Part shown: positions 30,311 to 41,113 of the stretch, one piece after another
Layout: each line of letters opens with the position of its first letter
How positions within the stretch are numbered: the first letter of the stretch is position 1
Assembly (NCBI RefSeq): GCF_964026435.1
Contig: NZ_OZ032147.1
Span: 620,001-684,000 of the forward strand
Direction of reading: 5' to 3'
From: Rickettsia endosymbiont of Gonocerus acuteangulatus
GTDB lineage: Bacteria; Pseudomonadota; Alphaproteobacteria; Rickettsiales; Rickettsiaceae
DNA: 64,000 nucleotides
The notes under the pieces: generated by a model
What the model was told of the DNA's origin: nothing
What the model saw: only the letters and a program-made list of their open reading frames with translations
The model's database searches: none
Made by a program: the position numbers and the translations under genes

Positions 30311-33196
30311 TTATTTCGGTATTTCCGCTTTAGGCGGCTCTTCTTTTGGTGCATTTTTTCTAGTTTTCTCAGCTTGCTTTAAAGTTTCGTTACGTTGCTT
30401 TAATCGTTCTTTTGCTCTACCAGTAATACCTTTTCTTGTTTTTTCATCCATGCCTACTTGGCTCAATGCTCCCTGCTCTGCAGCATTTGACATTGCTCCA
30501 CCCATACTAGTAGCTGAAGGACCAGCAGCACTTGTCAGCTTTGCCACCATATTACCAGAAAAATCAACATAACCATACATACCATAAGCTATAATAACTA
30601 ATGCAACTATATTTTGCATATTCACACCCATCATACCCGACATATAATCCATGCCCCAAGGTGCAAACCAGTTTATACAAAAGATTGGTACATTAAGTAA
30701 TGCAACCGGTAAAATAGTACCGATAAACGGAATTTTTATAGGTAATGCACATTTCCAACAAACGCTGTAACCTAACACAAAATCTAAATATATTGTAAAT
30801 AATTGAGTCAGCACGATAATACCTGCCATTAGAACAACCGGCTCAATCATATATCTAATTGTAAATCTAACCCAATTATCAAATAAATACCTAGTAAAAT
30901 CAAATAATAAGAAGCTAATAAATATAGGTGCTATACCAATTAATATACAAGTTGCCATAAATGCCATAATATAAACGGCAGCTGCTCTAAGTGCTGTCAA
31001 AATCACAATCATTACTGCAATAACAGTAATGATAAAATATATAATACCGCTAAGACCTAAAGATAATAATGCAAGTAATTGTGCCATAAATGTTTGGCTA
31101 AACAATATCCTACTCATTACTGCATCTAAAAACATGAAAGGATTTGAAACCGTATTAGTGGAAGTAAATAAGCTATATCCGCTCATATTAGAAATAATTT
31201 CATCGGAAAAGTTAGCAATAGTATCAAATAGATAATTATTAAAAAACTCAAACGTATTGCCATTCATAAGTCCACTAACAATACCTATTTTTACTATTCT
31301 AACTACTAAATCTTTCTGGTTTATTTTTGCAAAGCCCAGTAAAAACATTGCCCCGTAAACCATAACATAAAGAATTAGAAGTGCTTTAATATAATTAAAA
31401 AAATTAGTACAAGAAGACGTATCTCCTCCATAACATACTATATTTCGGAAAATAGACTCAGCAGCCCCTTTAACTTTGCCTTTAAATAGCTGAAGTAGAG
31501 GATTCATTACTTTAATAGTAAAGCTTCCTACTGACTGAGAAGTTGAAAAATGTACTTTATAACTACCCTCACTATCTTTATAATCATTCGGATCGTTTAG
31601 AACTCTCATCCATATATATCCATCACCAGCTGCATTAAAATTAGCTTTACCATCACTATCTACTATAGCAGCTTCAGGCGAATAATTCTTACCGCTAGTA
31701 TTTGGATTTTCTGCACTTGGTACTACTAAATATTGTACCTGACCACGATTATTAAAAACATCAGTTAAACTATTGCCATTTTCTCTATAGCATTTAGTTT
31801 GTTTGATGTTCATAACATAACCACCAGTATTTTTACTTGCATCCTGAGAAGTAGGACACCAGAGCCTATACTGTAAATAGCCTTTATCAGTATTACTATT
31901 AAATGGTATATTATATATTACTTTATATTCATTACCATATTCGGTAGGCTGATCTGAAGCTGTTACAAATTGAGCAAATTGGGGATTGGAAGGTAGGGTT
32001 GAATCTACGTTACTTGTGTTACTTATTTGCCATATTAAGCCTGTTGGACCCTTACCACCATTACCATCTGACGTATACCAAAATCTTCGTTGTGACTGAA
32101 ATTCCCCTCCATTACATACACCTGAAGTACACCCAGCTCCGCCTATATAATCTTTATCTTTAGGACTACGATCATCTACACTATCAGGACATTTGCCGTT
32201 TGGCGGAATATTAGCATTATTAGAACATTGAAGATTAGCATAATCAATAAATATACCACCAGAATTACTTGCCCAACTAAAAGTAAAAGTGCCATCATCC
32301 TTATAGGGTTCCGGCATTGTTCCATAATTATTTATCCAAGCTGATAAAGAATCACATATCCATGCAGTACAACAAGCACCAGCAGCCGAACATACCCAAA
32401 TTGCTACATCCTCAGGATGAATACAACCAAAAATACATCCCCAAGGACATTTTTCTCTACGTTTATTACCTTGCCAATAATTTTGTTTTAATTCACAAGC
32501 ATTTACATATGGTCCTGAGTAAATAGAGTACCTTCCACAAATTGGGCTATAGGTAGTTTTATTTTCTGAGCAATCAGCCGTAACGTTAGTACCTTTAAAT
32601 GCATCCATAGCCCCTGCCATTCCACCTGCACCAGGAGAATAATTAGGCGTCACCGAAACTAATATTCTATCATTAGCATACATTTCAGTAATATTACGCC
32701 ACTCATTATTTTTTGCATCCATTATCAAGGAAAGCGGCGGTTTATTAACGTCTGTAACACGAGGAATAGGAATCATCTTGCCATTATCGTCTAAATTAGA
32801 CTTACCTGGTCTTGTAGTTTCAGTAAATTGCAAATTATCTTTCGGCACATAAGCAAGACATAAACTAATCTGACCAACTACTTGTAATGATACTGCTTGC
32901 TTATCTTTTACTTCTACTTGGGTATTTAACCACTCACCATAATAAGCAGGATCAGGAGTAAGCTGCATAGTACCATCTGGTAACATTGTAGAGGTATTAA
33001 CATAGTTAGCATTAGCGTTAAGAGTAATTGTACTAGTTATAGAATCTGACCCTCCTTTACCATCCGGAGCATACCTCATATAACAACCATTACCAACGCT
33101 TACTGCTCCTATCATTCCAAGTGCTGCAAAAACGAAGCAAACAAGGGTTGCTATTATAGCAAGCACACCTAAAACTTTTATTAAGCTAGTTTGCAT
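30311..33196 (-). CDS. rvhB6c: VirB6-like type IV secretion protein RvhB6c
   Basis: This 961-residue protein has an N-terminal hydrophobic anchor (VLGVLAIIATLVCFVFAAL). A Cys-rich periplasmic region lies around residues 215-320 (CPWGCIFGCIHPEDVAIWVC, then SAAGACCTAWIC), unusual density for a rickettsial protein. The TrbL/VirB6 core is at about 600-880 (LLILYVMVYGAMFLLGFAKI), followed by a basic tail with KGITGRAKERLKQRNET. The many cysteines suggest disulfide bonding and a link to the DsbA-like oxidase. The gap to rvhB6b is 6 bp. Confidence 0.9.
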   Translation of the reverse strand: MQTSLIKVLGVLAIIATLVCFVFAALGMIGAVSVGNGCYMRYAPDGKGGSDSITSTITLNANANYVNTSTMLPDGTMQLTPDPAYYGEWLNTQVEVKDKQAVSLQVVGQISLCLAYVPKDNLQFTETTRPGKSNLDDNGKMIPIPRVTDVNKPPLSLIMDAKNNEWRNITEMYANDRILVSVTPNYSPGAGGMAGAMDAFKGTNVTADCSENKTTYSPICGRYSIYSGPYVNACELKQNYWQGNKRREKCPWGCIFGCIHPEDVAIWVCSAAGACCTAWICDSLSAWINNYGTMPEPYKDDGTFTFSWASNSGGIFIDYANLQCSNNANIPPNGKCPDSVDDRSPKDKDYIGGAGCTSGVCNGGEFQSQRRFWYTSDGNGGKGPTGLIWQISNTSNVDSTLPSNPQFAQFVTASDQPTEYGNEYKVIYNIPFNSNTDKGYLQYRLWCPTSQDASKNTGGYVMNIKQTKCYRENGNSLTDVFNNRGQVQYLVVPSAENPNTSGKNYSPEAAIVDSDGKANFNAAGDGYIWMRVLNDPNDYKDSEGSYKVHFSTSQSVGSFTIKVMNPLLQLFKGKVKGAAESIFRNIVCYGGDTSSCTNFFNYIKALLILYVMVYGAMFLLGFAKINQKDLVVRIVKIGIVSGLMNGNTFEFFNNYLFDTIANFSDEIISNMSGYSLFTSTNTVSNPFMFLDAVMSRILFSQTFMAQLLALLSLGLSGIIYFIITVIAVMIVILTALRAAAVYIMAFMATCILIGIAPIFISFLLFDFTRYLFDNWVRFTIRYMIEPVVLMAGIIVLTQLFTIYLDFVLGYSVCWKCALPIKIPFIGTILPVALLNVPIFCINWFAPWGMDYMSGMMGVNMQNIVALVIIAYGMYGYVDFSGNMVAKLTSAAGPSATSMGGAMSNAAEQGALSQVGMDEKTRKGITGRAKERLKQRNETLKQAEKTRKNAPKEEPPKAEIPK

Positions 33197-33202
33197 ATTA
33201 CC

Positions 33203-35230
33203 TTATTTACCTCCACTCGATGATATTGAATCTCCGCTGCTGTTTCCTCCGCTTGAGATAAATGAATCATCACCTTTTTGTCCTTCTGGACGTTTACTTC
33301 CTCTATCGCCCGGCATATCACCACCGCTCGGAGGTTTACCCTGCGTTGCTTGAGCGGCATCCTTAATAAAAGCTGCTCCTTGTTTTACTAAATCAACAAT
33401 TTTAGTTGGGCTTGCTGTTACCGCATCCATTTTTGGACCATTAGTTAAATCAGCAGCAAATTGGCTTATCGATTTAGAGAAATAATAGAAAATCACCGAA
33501 AATACCAAGACGCACAATAGCTCAGCAAGAATAGACACAACATCTTTAGCAATTGATTTTATAGGGAAAAGTATGACTAAATGTTCTTCCCAACCTTTAC
33601 CAGCATAATAATTTAGCATTTTATATCCAAAGCTTTCTTGACACACCTCTGCACCGTTAGCTGGCAATCTCAGTTCAAAAGTACTAAACTTTACGTTATT
33701 TTTCTCGTAATCATATCTTAAGAACTCACAATTTTTAAATATTGCTGAATCATACATACTAATTAATAACGCTATAAAGCCTGCTACTACAGCTGGTTGT
33801 AATGCACATGACAAGGATACTTTTAACCATCCATCGAAATAACCTTTTGTACGATTAAATAACATCATAGGAACAAATATTGGCGAAACATATGTCATCA
33901 CATAAATAGTAATCATGCAAACTAAATAATGCATGATAAAATATAAGAGTATAGAAAGGAATATTACTGCAAATACTAAACCACTTATAAGAATAATAAC
34001 GTTTCCTGCCATAAAGAAACCAAACATAACAGTAAAAAACCTTAAAGACCCTACTGAAGTTAAAGCATCTGGACTGTTCTTATCAGGAGTTCCGAGATTT
34101 GGTATAGGTATACTGCCACTACTATTACCACCATCACCTCTTGCAAAATTAGTCAATATGTGATTTTTATCTATATTATAAAGTAAATCTAGACCAAGAT
34201 AATAACCTATGCGACAATCTATAGAATCCCATAAAGCATAAAATTGATACCCACTTTGGTATTTTGAAGTATCAAATACACATAATCCTTTTGAACCCGC
34301 AGCATTAAAAATAATTTGTGCAAATTCCGGTGCTATTCCCGTTAAGAGAGGTAACCCGTATTTTAACATACCATTCTCTTGAGTTGGCTGACTGCTATTA
34401 AAATTCAGAGGACCAAGCCCTATAGCAAAATAAGTAACAAATAAAAGTTTTATTATAAAAAGGGCTATTTTATCTGGGTTTCCATATTCTTTATTAAGCA
34501 CCATATTAAATGCAAAAAACATTACGTACAAAATCAATGCAGCACCAATAGCATTTTTTAAATATCCTTGAAAAGTAGGAAAAGCAGTAAGATTAGTTAT
34601 TTCAGAGCTTTGACTTTGTGAACCGCAACTATTTCCTACAAAAAATATTTTATCAAGAGTTTCTTTTAAACACTGGACAGCAAGACCGGAAAAGTTAATT
34701 AATGATTGACTATAATTTGCTCCAGTATAACAACTTTGCCCTATATTACTACAGCTAGGATCATCAGGGGGAGGAGGAGGTAGAGTGTTACTTAATGCTT
34801 TACATGCCACCGGCATTGGTCCTCTTGACGTTGGCATAAGTAAACATATATCATTTTGCCATGTTTGCACTGTTAAGACTATATTTTTTAATATAGGATT
34901 TGCACCAAGATCGGGATTATTATCCTTGCTTAAATCGCTAATTTTTTTCGAATCACCTTGATTTAAAGTATACATAGTACAAGGGTCACTACTACCCTCT
35001 TTATTCTTAAAGCAAAAAGTTATACCCGGCTTGTTTGCATCACAATTCCCTCCAGGTGCTTTCATATCAATACTACGAATTATGTAACCATATGCTGTAT
35101 CAGATTCTAAATATCCATCTGTAGTAGTCGGCAACGAGGCACAAGAATCTCCAAAGCCGGCAAAACTAGTTAAAGCAAAACCTTCCAAACAAACGACAAT
35201 AATAATTTTTATAATATTATGTATTTTCAT
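33203..35230 (-). CDS. rvhB6b: VirB6-like type IV secretion protein RvhB6b
   Basis: The 675-residue protein has a signal peptide (IIKIIIVVCLEGFALTSFAG) and a short periplasmic region with several Cys. The TrbL/VirB6 membrane core is at about 222-600 (GAALILYVMFFAFNMVLNKE and LLYFIMHYLVCMITIYVMTY). A Gly/Ser-rich tail ends SSGGK. Its start overlaps the rvhB6a stop by 14 bp, so the two are probably translationally coupled. Confidence 0.9.
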   Translation of the reverse strand: MKIHNIIKIIIVVCLEGFALTSFAGFGDSCASLPTTTDGYLESDTAYGYIIRSIDMKAPGGNCDANKPGITFCFKNKEGSSDPCTMYTLNQGDSKKISDLSKDNNPDLGANPILKNIVLTVQTWQNDICLLMPTSRGPMPVACKALSNTLPPPPPDDPSCSNIGQSCYTGANYSQSLINFSGLAVQCLKETLDKIFFVGNSCGSQSQSSEITNLTAFPTFQGYLKNAIGAALILYVMFFAFNMVLNKEYGNPDKIALFIIKLLFVTYFAIGLGPLNFNSSQPTQENGMLKYGLPLLTGIAPEFAQIIFNAAGSKGLCVFDTSKYQSGYQFYALWDSIDCRIGYYLGLDLLYNIDKNHILTNFARGDGGNSSGSIPIPNLGTPDKNSPDALTSVGSLRFFTVMFGFFMAGNVIILISGLVFAVIFLSILLYFIMHYLVCMITIYVMTYVSPIFVPMMLFNRTKGYFDGWLKVSLSCALQPAVVAGFIALLISMYDSAIFKNCEFLRYDYEKNNVKFSTFELRLPANGAEVCQESFGYKMLNYYAGKGWEEHLVILFPIKSIAKDVVSILAELLCVLVFSVIFYYFSKSISQFAADLTNGPKMDAVTASPTKIVDLVKQGAAFIKDAAQATQGKPPSGGDMPGDRGSKRPEGQKGDDSFISSGGNSSGDSISSSGGK

Positions 35231-38200
35231 CGGAACCGCTATCTATTTTCTTGCTTCTATTTTCAATCGTTCCATCATTTCTCTCGGTTGCTTTATCTTT
35301 TGCTCTACCACCACCGCTACGATATAACTCTTCTGTTTCTTTCTCAAATGCTGCTCTTCTATCACGAATTTGAGCATTTCTCATCTCTTGTTTTACGTAT
35401 CCTGCCTCACCTATCTTTAATTCGTGACTTTCTTGTTTGGTAAATTTTCTGTCCTTATCAAGCCCTCTGATAGTACGTGTAACTCCAAGATTTTCATCTA
35501 AATTAGGTTCCGGCTCCACCTCAGTAGTATGTTTTACTCTTGGCTCTTTTTGTTCTTCTTTCTGAGATTCAGGCACAGCTTCTTTAATTTCTTTTGTAAC
35601 ATTAAGCTTACTTGATAAATCTTCAAGCTTATCTTCTGCAGTACTTCTTATAACTTCTGCCACACTTACTTTCGGTGGCTCAGTTTTAATAGTAGTATCA
35701 ATTTGTGTTGAAACTGTCGTTGGTTGAGACACAGGGGCTTCTATAGGTTTTCTATTGCTAAAACTAGTATCAAGCATTTCTTCAGAAGCACTACTTGGTG
35801 TTGCCGTACCGCCTACACTTTTACCAACAGAACTTAATGCAGAAGATGGAGTTGCAGCCGTACTAGACGGTTCTCTAAGACCGCCTGATGTGATAGAATC
35901 ACCTCCCTCACTACCACCGCCACTACCTTTTACTAAATCACCGGCTCTTCCGCCTTTAGTGCTGAGTAAATCACCACCGCCGCCACCTTTGGTAGCGAAT
36001 TGGTCAAGACTTTTGGTTGCAGCACCTGCAGCAGCAAGCCCTGCCATTACGGCTTTAAATATTGCTTGCGGTTTTATAGCAACACTGCTAAGAGCTACTC
36101 CTTCTGTCATATCTGCTGCAAAATTAGCCAGCTGGCTACTAAAATTATACATTAAATATAAGGTAAAACAGGCTGTAACTAAAGCAAGTAAAATATCTTT
36201 AATCTTCTCAAAAAGTAATTTAGGTGAAACAAAGAACATTCCAGGACCTAAAATTACTCCTGATAAAAACTGGAATTTAGAAAGGAAGCTGCTTGTACTA
36301 CTATCTCCTGGTTTTGGATTACATTTAGTATCTGCATCAGCTGCCTTTGGATCACAAGTCTCGTTCGGCTTACTGCCAACTATTTGTTCTACACTGTCTT
36401 TGGCAAAGTTAAAAGCTGTTGAAATTGGATTATTTAACATATAGCCTAAGCTATTTTGACAACTCTCTGCATCTTCTTTACTATATTTTGTCCAATCATT
36501 ATCAACAAAAAATACTAAAACATCCCTTTTAAAAGTTTGTCCTTGCAGAGCACCCTCTACACTATTATGAATCAATTTACTTTTATATTGGCATTTTCCG
36601 TAAAAACCAAAATCATAAACTGCAAACATAGTAATCATAAAAGTAACTACTACCATAGGCTGAAGTAAAAACGAAATCATTAGCTTAACCCAGCTATCAA
36701 AATAATTTCGTGTATAATCAAATAAAAACATCGGTACGAAAAGAGGTGCTAAAATACCCAGTATTACTATAGATACCATGCACATAACAGTGGCATTAAC
36801 CATAAAGGCAGCAACTGAGATCACAAGCAACGGATAGGCAAGAGCTAGAGATACTAGCATCATATTACCAGATATTATAGCGGGTATTAGTAAGTAAATA
36901 TATGGAGGGGCACTAAAGCTAAAAAAGTCAAAATTTGCAAAATTATGGCTTTTATAAGTATTCTCAACTAATAGTGTAGATAACATATCTAGCCCCAAAT
37001 AATGGGCTACCCGACAATCTAAAGCATCCCATAATGCAATATATGCAACACTATTGTCATATGAAATATCCGGACCATTAAATTTACATAACCCAGATGG
37101 GGCAGCATTCATAACCCAGCTAGCTAACCCATTTATACCATTAAGTAAGAAAGGAAATGCCAATTGAATCATCCCATCCATACGATCATAAGGGGAAGTA
37201 CTACCTGGCGTTATGTTCAATCCTATTGAAAAATAAGTTACAAATATTATTTTTAATATAAAGTTTATATACTCATTTTTTGGCGGAACTTGACCTGCAA
37301 GAAGTATTTTAGCACCAAAAAGCATAACATATAAAGTTAAGAAAGCCGTAACTATTCTATACATTCCTACTTGAAACTGGAATAAAGCACTAGTCTGCCT
37401 TGAAGCTGAATTAACTACTGCATTTACATCATCAAAGCTACATACATCTTCACTAATCAACAATCTTGCAATCATTTGTCTTATGCATTCTATAAGCGGA
37501 GAAGTCATAACTACCGCAGTTCTTGAAGCGTTATAAGCTTTTTGATAGCACCCCCCACCTGCTGCACTACAAGAAACTAATGCTAAAGGATCAACAGCTT
37601 TATTATTAGGGTCATCAATAAAATCTGTATCGTTTACATCCATAAAGCTATTATACATAGATTTTGGAAATGGCTCTTTTATATATTTACATCCCACCGG
37701 TACTATACCTGTAAAACCATATGTTCCGACACATATACGATCATTATCATGAACAACTTTCCAAAAAATCGGCACCCCTAAATCCCACATTATACCGCTA
37801 TCTTCAGGCTTTTGGGTATATATATTATAATAATCTTCTTTCTTATTTTCCCAAACTTCCTTTATATCATCCCACGGATCACTACCAGTTAACGCAGCTT
37901 TAGCAATAGCAAGTGCTGATTCTGCAACTGCTTTTGCTCTAACTACCGTAAGTTTTGCATTACTACATAAACCAAAAGTTAATTCAAGTTTTTCAGGGTC
38001 AGGGTCAGCTCTGTTTTCACGCGTACATTGCCCTCCCGGAAATTTTGTACCAAATAATTCATTGTCATTTATTCTAAGCTTTAAGAATGTATTCATGTAT
38101 AAAACAGGAGATACAAGATTCATTATAGCAAAAGTAAAAAAGGGAGCGACAATGCAAGTTTGAGAAAATTCGGTACGTAATAAATCACCGACTCCTTGTG

Positions 38201-38336
38201 TTTCACAAGTTAAATTTTCTAGTGTATTAACGATAGTATCAAGTGTATTATCAGCATATGATTTGCTTGTAATCCCAAAATTGAGGATAAAACTGACTAC
38301 TAAAATTTTAAGTAAAGTACGAGGGAATAATTTCAT
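35217..38336 (-). CDS. rvhB6a: VirB6-like type IV secretion protein RvhB6a
   Basis: The 1039-residue protein has a signal peptide (LVVSFILNFGITSKSYA) and a periplasmic region with paired Cys. The TrbL/VirB6 core is at about 318-745 (IVTAFLTLYVMLFGAKILLA). A long hydrophilic C-terminal tail of about 290 residues is rich in Gly, Ser, Thr, Glu and Lys. First of five tandem VirB6 genes after rvhB4a. The tail is probably cytoplasmic, but topology is inferred. Confidence 0.9.
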   Translation of the reverse strand: MKLFPRTLLKILVVSFILNFGITSKSYADNTLDTIVNTLENLTCETQGVGDLLRTEFSQTCIVAPFFTFAIMNLVSPVLYMNTFLKLRINDNELFGTKFPGGQCTRENRADPDPEKLELTFGLCSNAKLTVVRAKAVAESALAIAKAALTGSDPWDDIKEVWENKKEDYYNIYTQKPEDSGIMWDLGVPIFWKVVHDNDRICVGTYGFTGIVPVGCKYIKEPFPKSMYNSFMDVNDTDFIDDPNNKAVDPLALVSCSAAGGGCYQKAYNASRTAVVMTSPLIECIRQMIARLLISEDVCSFDDVNAVVNSASRQTSALFQFQVGMYRIVTAFLTLYVMLFGAKILLAGQVPPKNEYINFILKIIFVTYFSIGLNITPGSTSPYDRMDGMIQLAFPFLLNGINGLASWVMNAAPSGLCKFNGPDISYDNSVAYIALWDALDCRVAHYLGLDMLSTLLVENTYKSHNFANFDFFSFSAPPYIYLLIPAIISGNMMLVSLALAYPLLVISVAAFMVNATVMCMVSIVILGILAPLFVPMFLFDYTRNYFDSWVKLMISFLLQPMVVVTFMITMFAVYDFGFYGKCQYKSKLIHNSVEGALQGQTFKRDVLVFFVDNDWTKYSKEDAESCQNSLGYMLNNPISTAFNFAKDSVEQIVGSKPNETCDPKAADADTKCNPKPGDSSTSSFLSKFQFLSGVILGPGMFFVSPKLLFEKIKDILLALVTACFTLYLMYNFSSQLANFAADMTEGVALSSVAIKPQAIFKAVMAGLAAAGAATKSLDQFATKGGGGGDLLSTKGGRAGDLVKGSGGGSEGGDSITSGGLREPSSTAATPSSALSSVGKSVGGTATPSSASEEMLDTSFSNRKPIEAPVSQPTTVSTQIDTTIKTEPPKVSVAEVIRSTAEDKLEDLSSKLNVTKEIKEAVPESQKEEQKEPRVKHTTEVEPEPNLDENLGVTRTIRGLDKDRKFTKQESHELKIGEAGYVKQEMRNAQIRDRRAAFEKETEELYRSGGGRAKDKATERNDGTIENRSKKIDSGSDENT

Positions 38337-38369
38337 GACTAGCTACTTGCCTCGTGTGTGATAAACGTC

Positions 38370-38520
38370 ATTGCGAGGAAAAATTGAAAATTTTGACGAA
38401 GCAATCCAGTAAAAAATGCTAACTTATAGCATTTTTTATTATTTTTTTGGATTGCCACGCTCCTTACAGTCGCGTAGCTCAGACGATTTTTTAGACTTAC
38501 AACAACAAGTAACCATAATC
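38370..38520. repeat. family A hairpin repeat between rvhB4a and rvhB6a
   Basis: GTCATTGCGAGGAAAAATTG, then GCAATCCAGTAAAAAATGC, then a pairing TAGCATTTTTTATTATTTTT and TTGGATTGCCACGC, gives a long stem. The related unit occurs at 8371-8430 and 56636-56700. It is the only non-coding gap (190 bp) between rvhB4a and rvhB6a and could attenuate expression between them. Confidence 0.6.
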
Positions 38521-38528
38521 CATTAAAT

Positions 38529-40946
38529 CTACAATGTTTTGACTGCTTCATAGAATATAGGTAACCATTTTTCCGGATCATTCCCGTATTTTTCCCTAAT
38601 TTGATCGAGTAGTATAATAGTTTCCACTCTACCCGATAAAACACTAATTATATTATTCATACCGTCTAAATTTACTTTAGCAACTACTGCATCTACTCCT
38701 TGTTTTATCAAAAAGTAACGTGTTGTAGGATCGGTAGTTTTAATTAAAACATATTCTCTCTGACTTAACATAAAAGCACTACGATAAATATCGGTAGCTT
38801 TAAGGTTAGGCAGAAAGATTTGCGTAGCCGTCTGCTGAATTAACGTATCACTAATTCTACTTTTTGCTGCATCTTCTACGCTTTGAGTAGCAAATATAAC
38901 AAAAGTATTTAGTTTTCTCAACACTTTTAACCAATCTTTGATTTTAGGGGCAAAGACTGGATTATCGATTAAAGCCCAAGCCTCATCAAGTACTATCATA
39001 GTTTTTTGCCCATCCAAAGAAATATTTATACGATGGAAAATATACAACAACACCGGAGCAAGACTTATTGGGTCTTTAAGTAATTCAGTCATATCAAAAC
39101 CAAATACCCTAGCTTTTTGCAAATCAATATCATCTATTTCATTATCGAATACTTTAGCATGAGAACCATTTCCAACCCACATTGCAATTCTACTTGCTAG
39201 ACTATCTGGTGTATCGATTCCAAGGAATGCTACCACATTACTAAGCCGTCTATCTTTTTTCTCTAGTCTAAAATTACCACTCACTGCTTGCGATAATATC
39301 TTATTATCTTGTGCTGTTATACTCTCACCATTAGAAGTTACAAGAACCCTTAACCATTCTAAAATAAACGTTCTATTTTCACTAGTATCTTCAAGCTGCA
39401 ATGGATTAAAGTTACATTTTAAACCTGGATCTATAACTGTATAAACACCGTTTATAGCTCTGATAAATATTTCAGCACCACGATCTTTATCAAAAAAGAA
39501 CATACGTGGTTTGAATTTTTGTGCTTCAGCACATAAGAAATTCATAAGAACAGTTTTACCGGCACCAGTCGGGCCTATGATTAAAGTATGCCCAACATCT
39601 CTTACATGGAAATTAAAATAGAACGGAGTACCTGAAGTTGTGTCGAGTACTGTGACATATTCACCCCAATGGTTATCTCGCACCTTTCCAATAGGATAGT
39701 TATGTTGAGAGGCAAAACTAGCCATATTAAGGGTATTTATAGTGGATGTACGAACTATATACTCCATATTTCCTGGAAGCTGTCCCCAATAGCTAGGCTC
39801 CATGTTAATTTTTTCTCTAACAGGCTGAATTCCTGAATTAAAAAGCTCAACAGATGCCATTGATAATATATCTTCTAAAGCTTTAATACTATTTGCAGAA
39901 CATAAAAGTGATAGATGATGTTCTCCAAAACCAATATCACCACTAGTTGCCATATCAAGTGCCGTTGATATTTCAGCAATTTGTGAAGTAGCTTTATCAC
40001 CTGCCTGTATCATTCTATTTTGCTGTAATTGCATTTTACCAATAGCTACGGTTCTGTTAGCAAATATAAAACTTTGAGTCATCACAAACTCAAATGGCAT
40101 TTGCAAAAATCCATCAAAAATCCCTGCAGAAGTATTAGGTCCATATTCAAGAATACTTATTATTCCAGCATATTTAGTTCCAATCGAACTTCTTGCCTCA
40201 ATAGTACGTGATTCAAAAAACAAGCGATGTGTTGGTAAATATTCATCAATAGTACCACGCGGTACTGCTACTGGACCTGGGGAGTCGCCACAATTAACCA
40301 AAGATGAAAGAAATTCTAGCATTTCACAATAATTACCTGTAGTAGTTTTACGAACTCCAAGAATCCTAGCCCCATAACTTATAAATGTATTAACTATTCT
40401 GTTTGACATTTCTTGGAGATTTTCTTTCATCTCTTTCATGTCATTTTCCCAAGCATTTTTATTAGATTTTTGTCTAAGCTTCTTTAAAAAATACTCAACT
40501 ATAGCTGCACCACCAGTATCAGGCTTGTATAAAATACTGACATATAATTCATTAAAAAATGATCTAGCACCTGCGTGTTTTTTACGCCATTCTGCTCCGA
40601 GATATGTAATAAAATCATTTGGTACTTTTACAGTAGGATCATAGGTAAATTCCGTGTTATCAAATATTACTGCTTTACGTCTTCTGATAGTATGGAAATA
40701 TACCACTATATTTCCTGATGCCATGTTTTTAAGTAAAGCATTCCGTATATTCTTTTTAATATCTAAATCTTCATCATCAGCTGTTTCAAAAGAAAAGCCG
40801 TTTATTTTAATAACTTGTAGGAGCGAATTATCTTTAGTTAAAATGGTATTACTATCCCAATGGCATTTATAAGGGATAAAATGCGAAGTAGGTCTCTCTT
40901 GTTTAGACCTCAATTCTTTAGCTGCTCTAGTTCTAAATAACTTCAT
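38529..40946 (-). CDS. rvhB4a: type IV secretion ATPase VirB4 (RvhB4a)
   Basis: The 805-residue CagE/TrbE/VirB4 ATPase has Walker A GPTGAGKT at residues 458-465, Walker B MIVLDEAWALID around Asp654, and the downstream FVIFATQSVEDAAKSRISDT, as in full-length VirB4. It energises substrate transfer at the inner membrane. Rickettsiales usually have two virB4 genes; this one, linked to virB3 and the virB6 array, fits rvhB4a. The length and motifs show that it is intact. Confidence 0.95.
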   Translation of the reverse strand: MKLFRTRAAKELRSKQERPTSHFIPYKCHWDSNTILTKDNSLLQVIKINGFSFETADDEDLDIKKNIRNALLKNMASGNIVVYFHTIRRRKAVIFDNTEFTYDPTVKVPNDFITYLGAEWRKKHAGARSFFNELYVSILYKPDTGGAAIVEYFLKKLRQKSNKNAWENDMKEMKENLQEMSNRIVNTFISYGARILGVRKTTTGNYCEMLEFLSSLVNCGDSPGPVAVPRGTIDEYLPTHRLFFESRTIEARSSIGTKYAGIISILEYGPNTSAGIFDGFLQMPFEFVMTQSFIFANRTVAIGKMQLQQNRMIQAGDKATSQIAEISTALDMATSGDIGFGEHHLSLLCSANSIKALEDILSMASVELFNSGIQPVREKINMEPSYWGQLPGNMEYIVRTSTINTLNMASFASQHNYPIGKVRDNHWGEYVTVLDTTSGTPFYFNFHVRDVGHTLIIGPTGAGKTVLMNFLCAEAQKFKPRMFFFDKDRGAEIFIRAINGVYTVIDPGLKCNFNPLQLEDTSENRTFILEWLRVLVTSNGESITAQDNKILSQAVSGNFRLEKKDRRLSNVVAFLGIDTPDSLASRIAMWVGNGSHAKVFDNEIDDIDLQKARVFGFDMTELLKDPISLAPVLLYIFHRINISLDGQKTMIVLDEAWALIDNPVFAPKIKDWLKVLRKLNTFVIFATQSVEDAAKSRISDTLIQQTATQIFLPNLKATDIYRSAFMLSQREYVLIKTTDPTTRYFLIKQGVDAVVAKVNLDGMNNIISVLSGRVETIILLDQIREKYGNDPEKWLPIFYEAVKTL

Positions 40947-41113
40947 TACATAACCTAATTTAACTATTTTGATTTTTGGTTCTTATGACATCATACTGTG
41001 GCTTGTACCTGTGGTATCTTAAGATAGAATCTATAACATAAGACCCCGCAATCAAGTCACGGGGTAACAATAAAATCTAGACTCTGTAGACAAACTACGA
41101 AATGACATCAAAT
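40947..41113. repeat. spacer between rvhB3 and rvhB4a with a small hairpin
   Basis: GACCCCGCAATCAAGTCACG continuing GGGT forms a small stem at 41043-41066 (ACCCCG pairs with CGGGGT). The spacing to rvhB4a is longer than expected for an operon, and the hairpin could lower read-through. No gene is seen here. Confidence 0.4.

Noticed and set aside
35755-36444. 229-residue plus-strand open frame inside rvhB6a
   Set aside because: It is the antisense of the Gly/Ser-rich tail and core of rvhB6a; no family resemblance and no ribosome-binding site.
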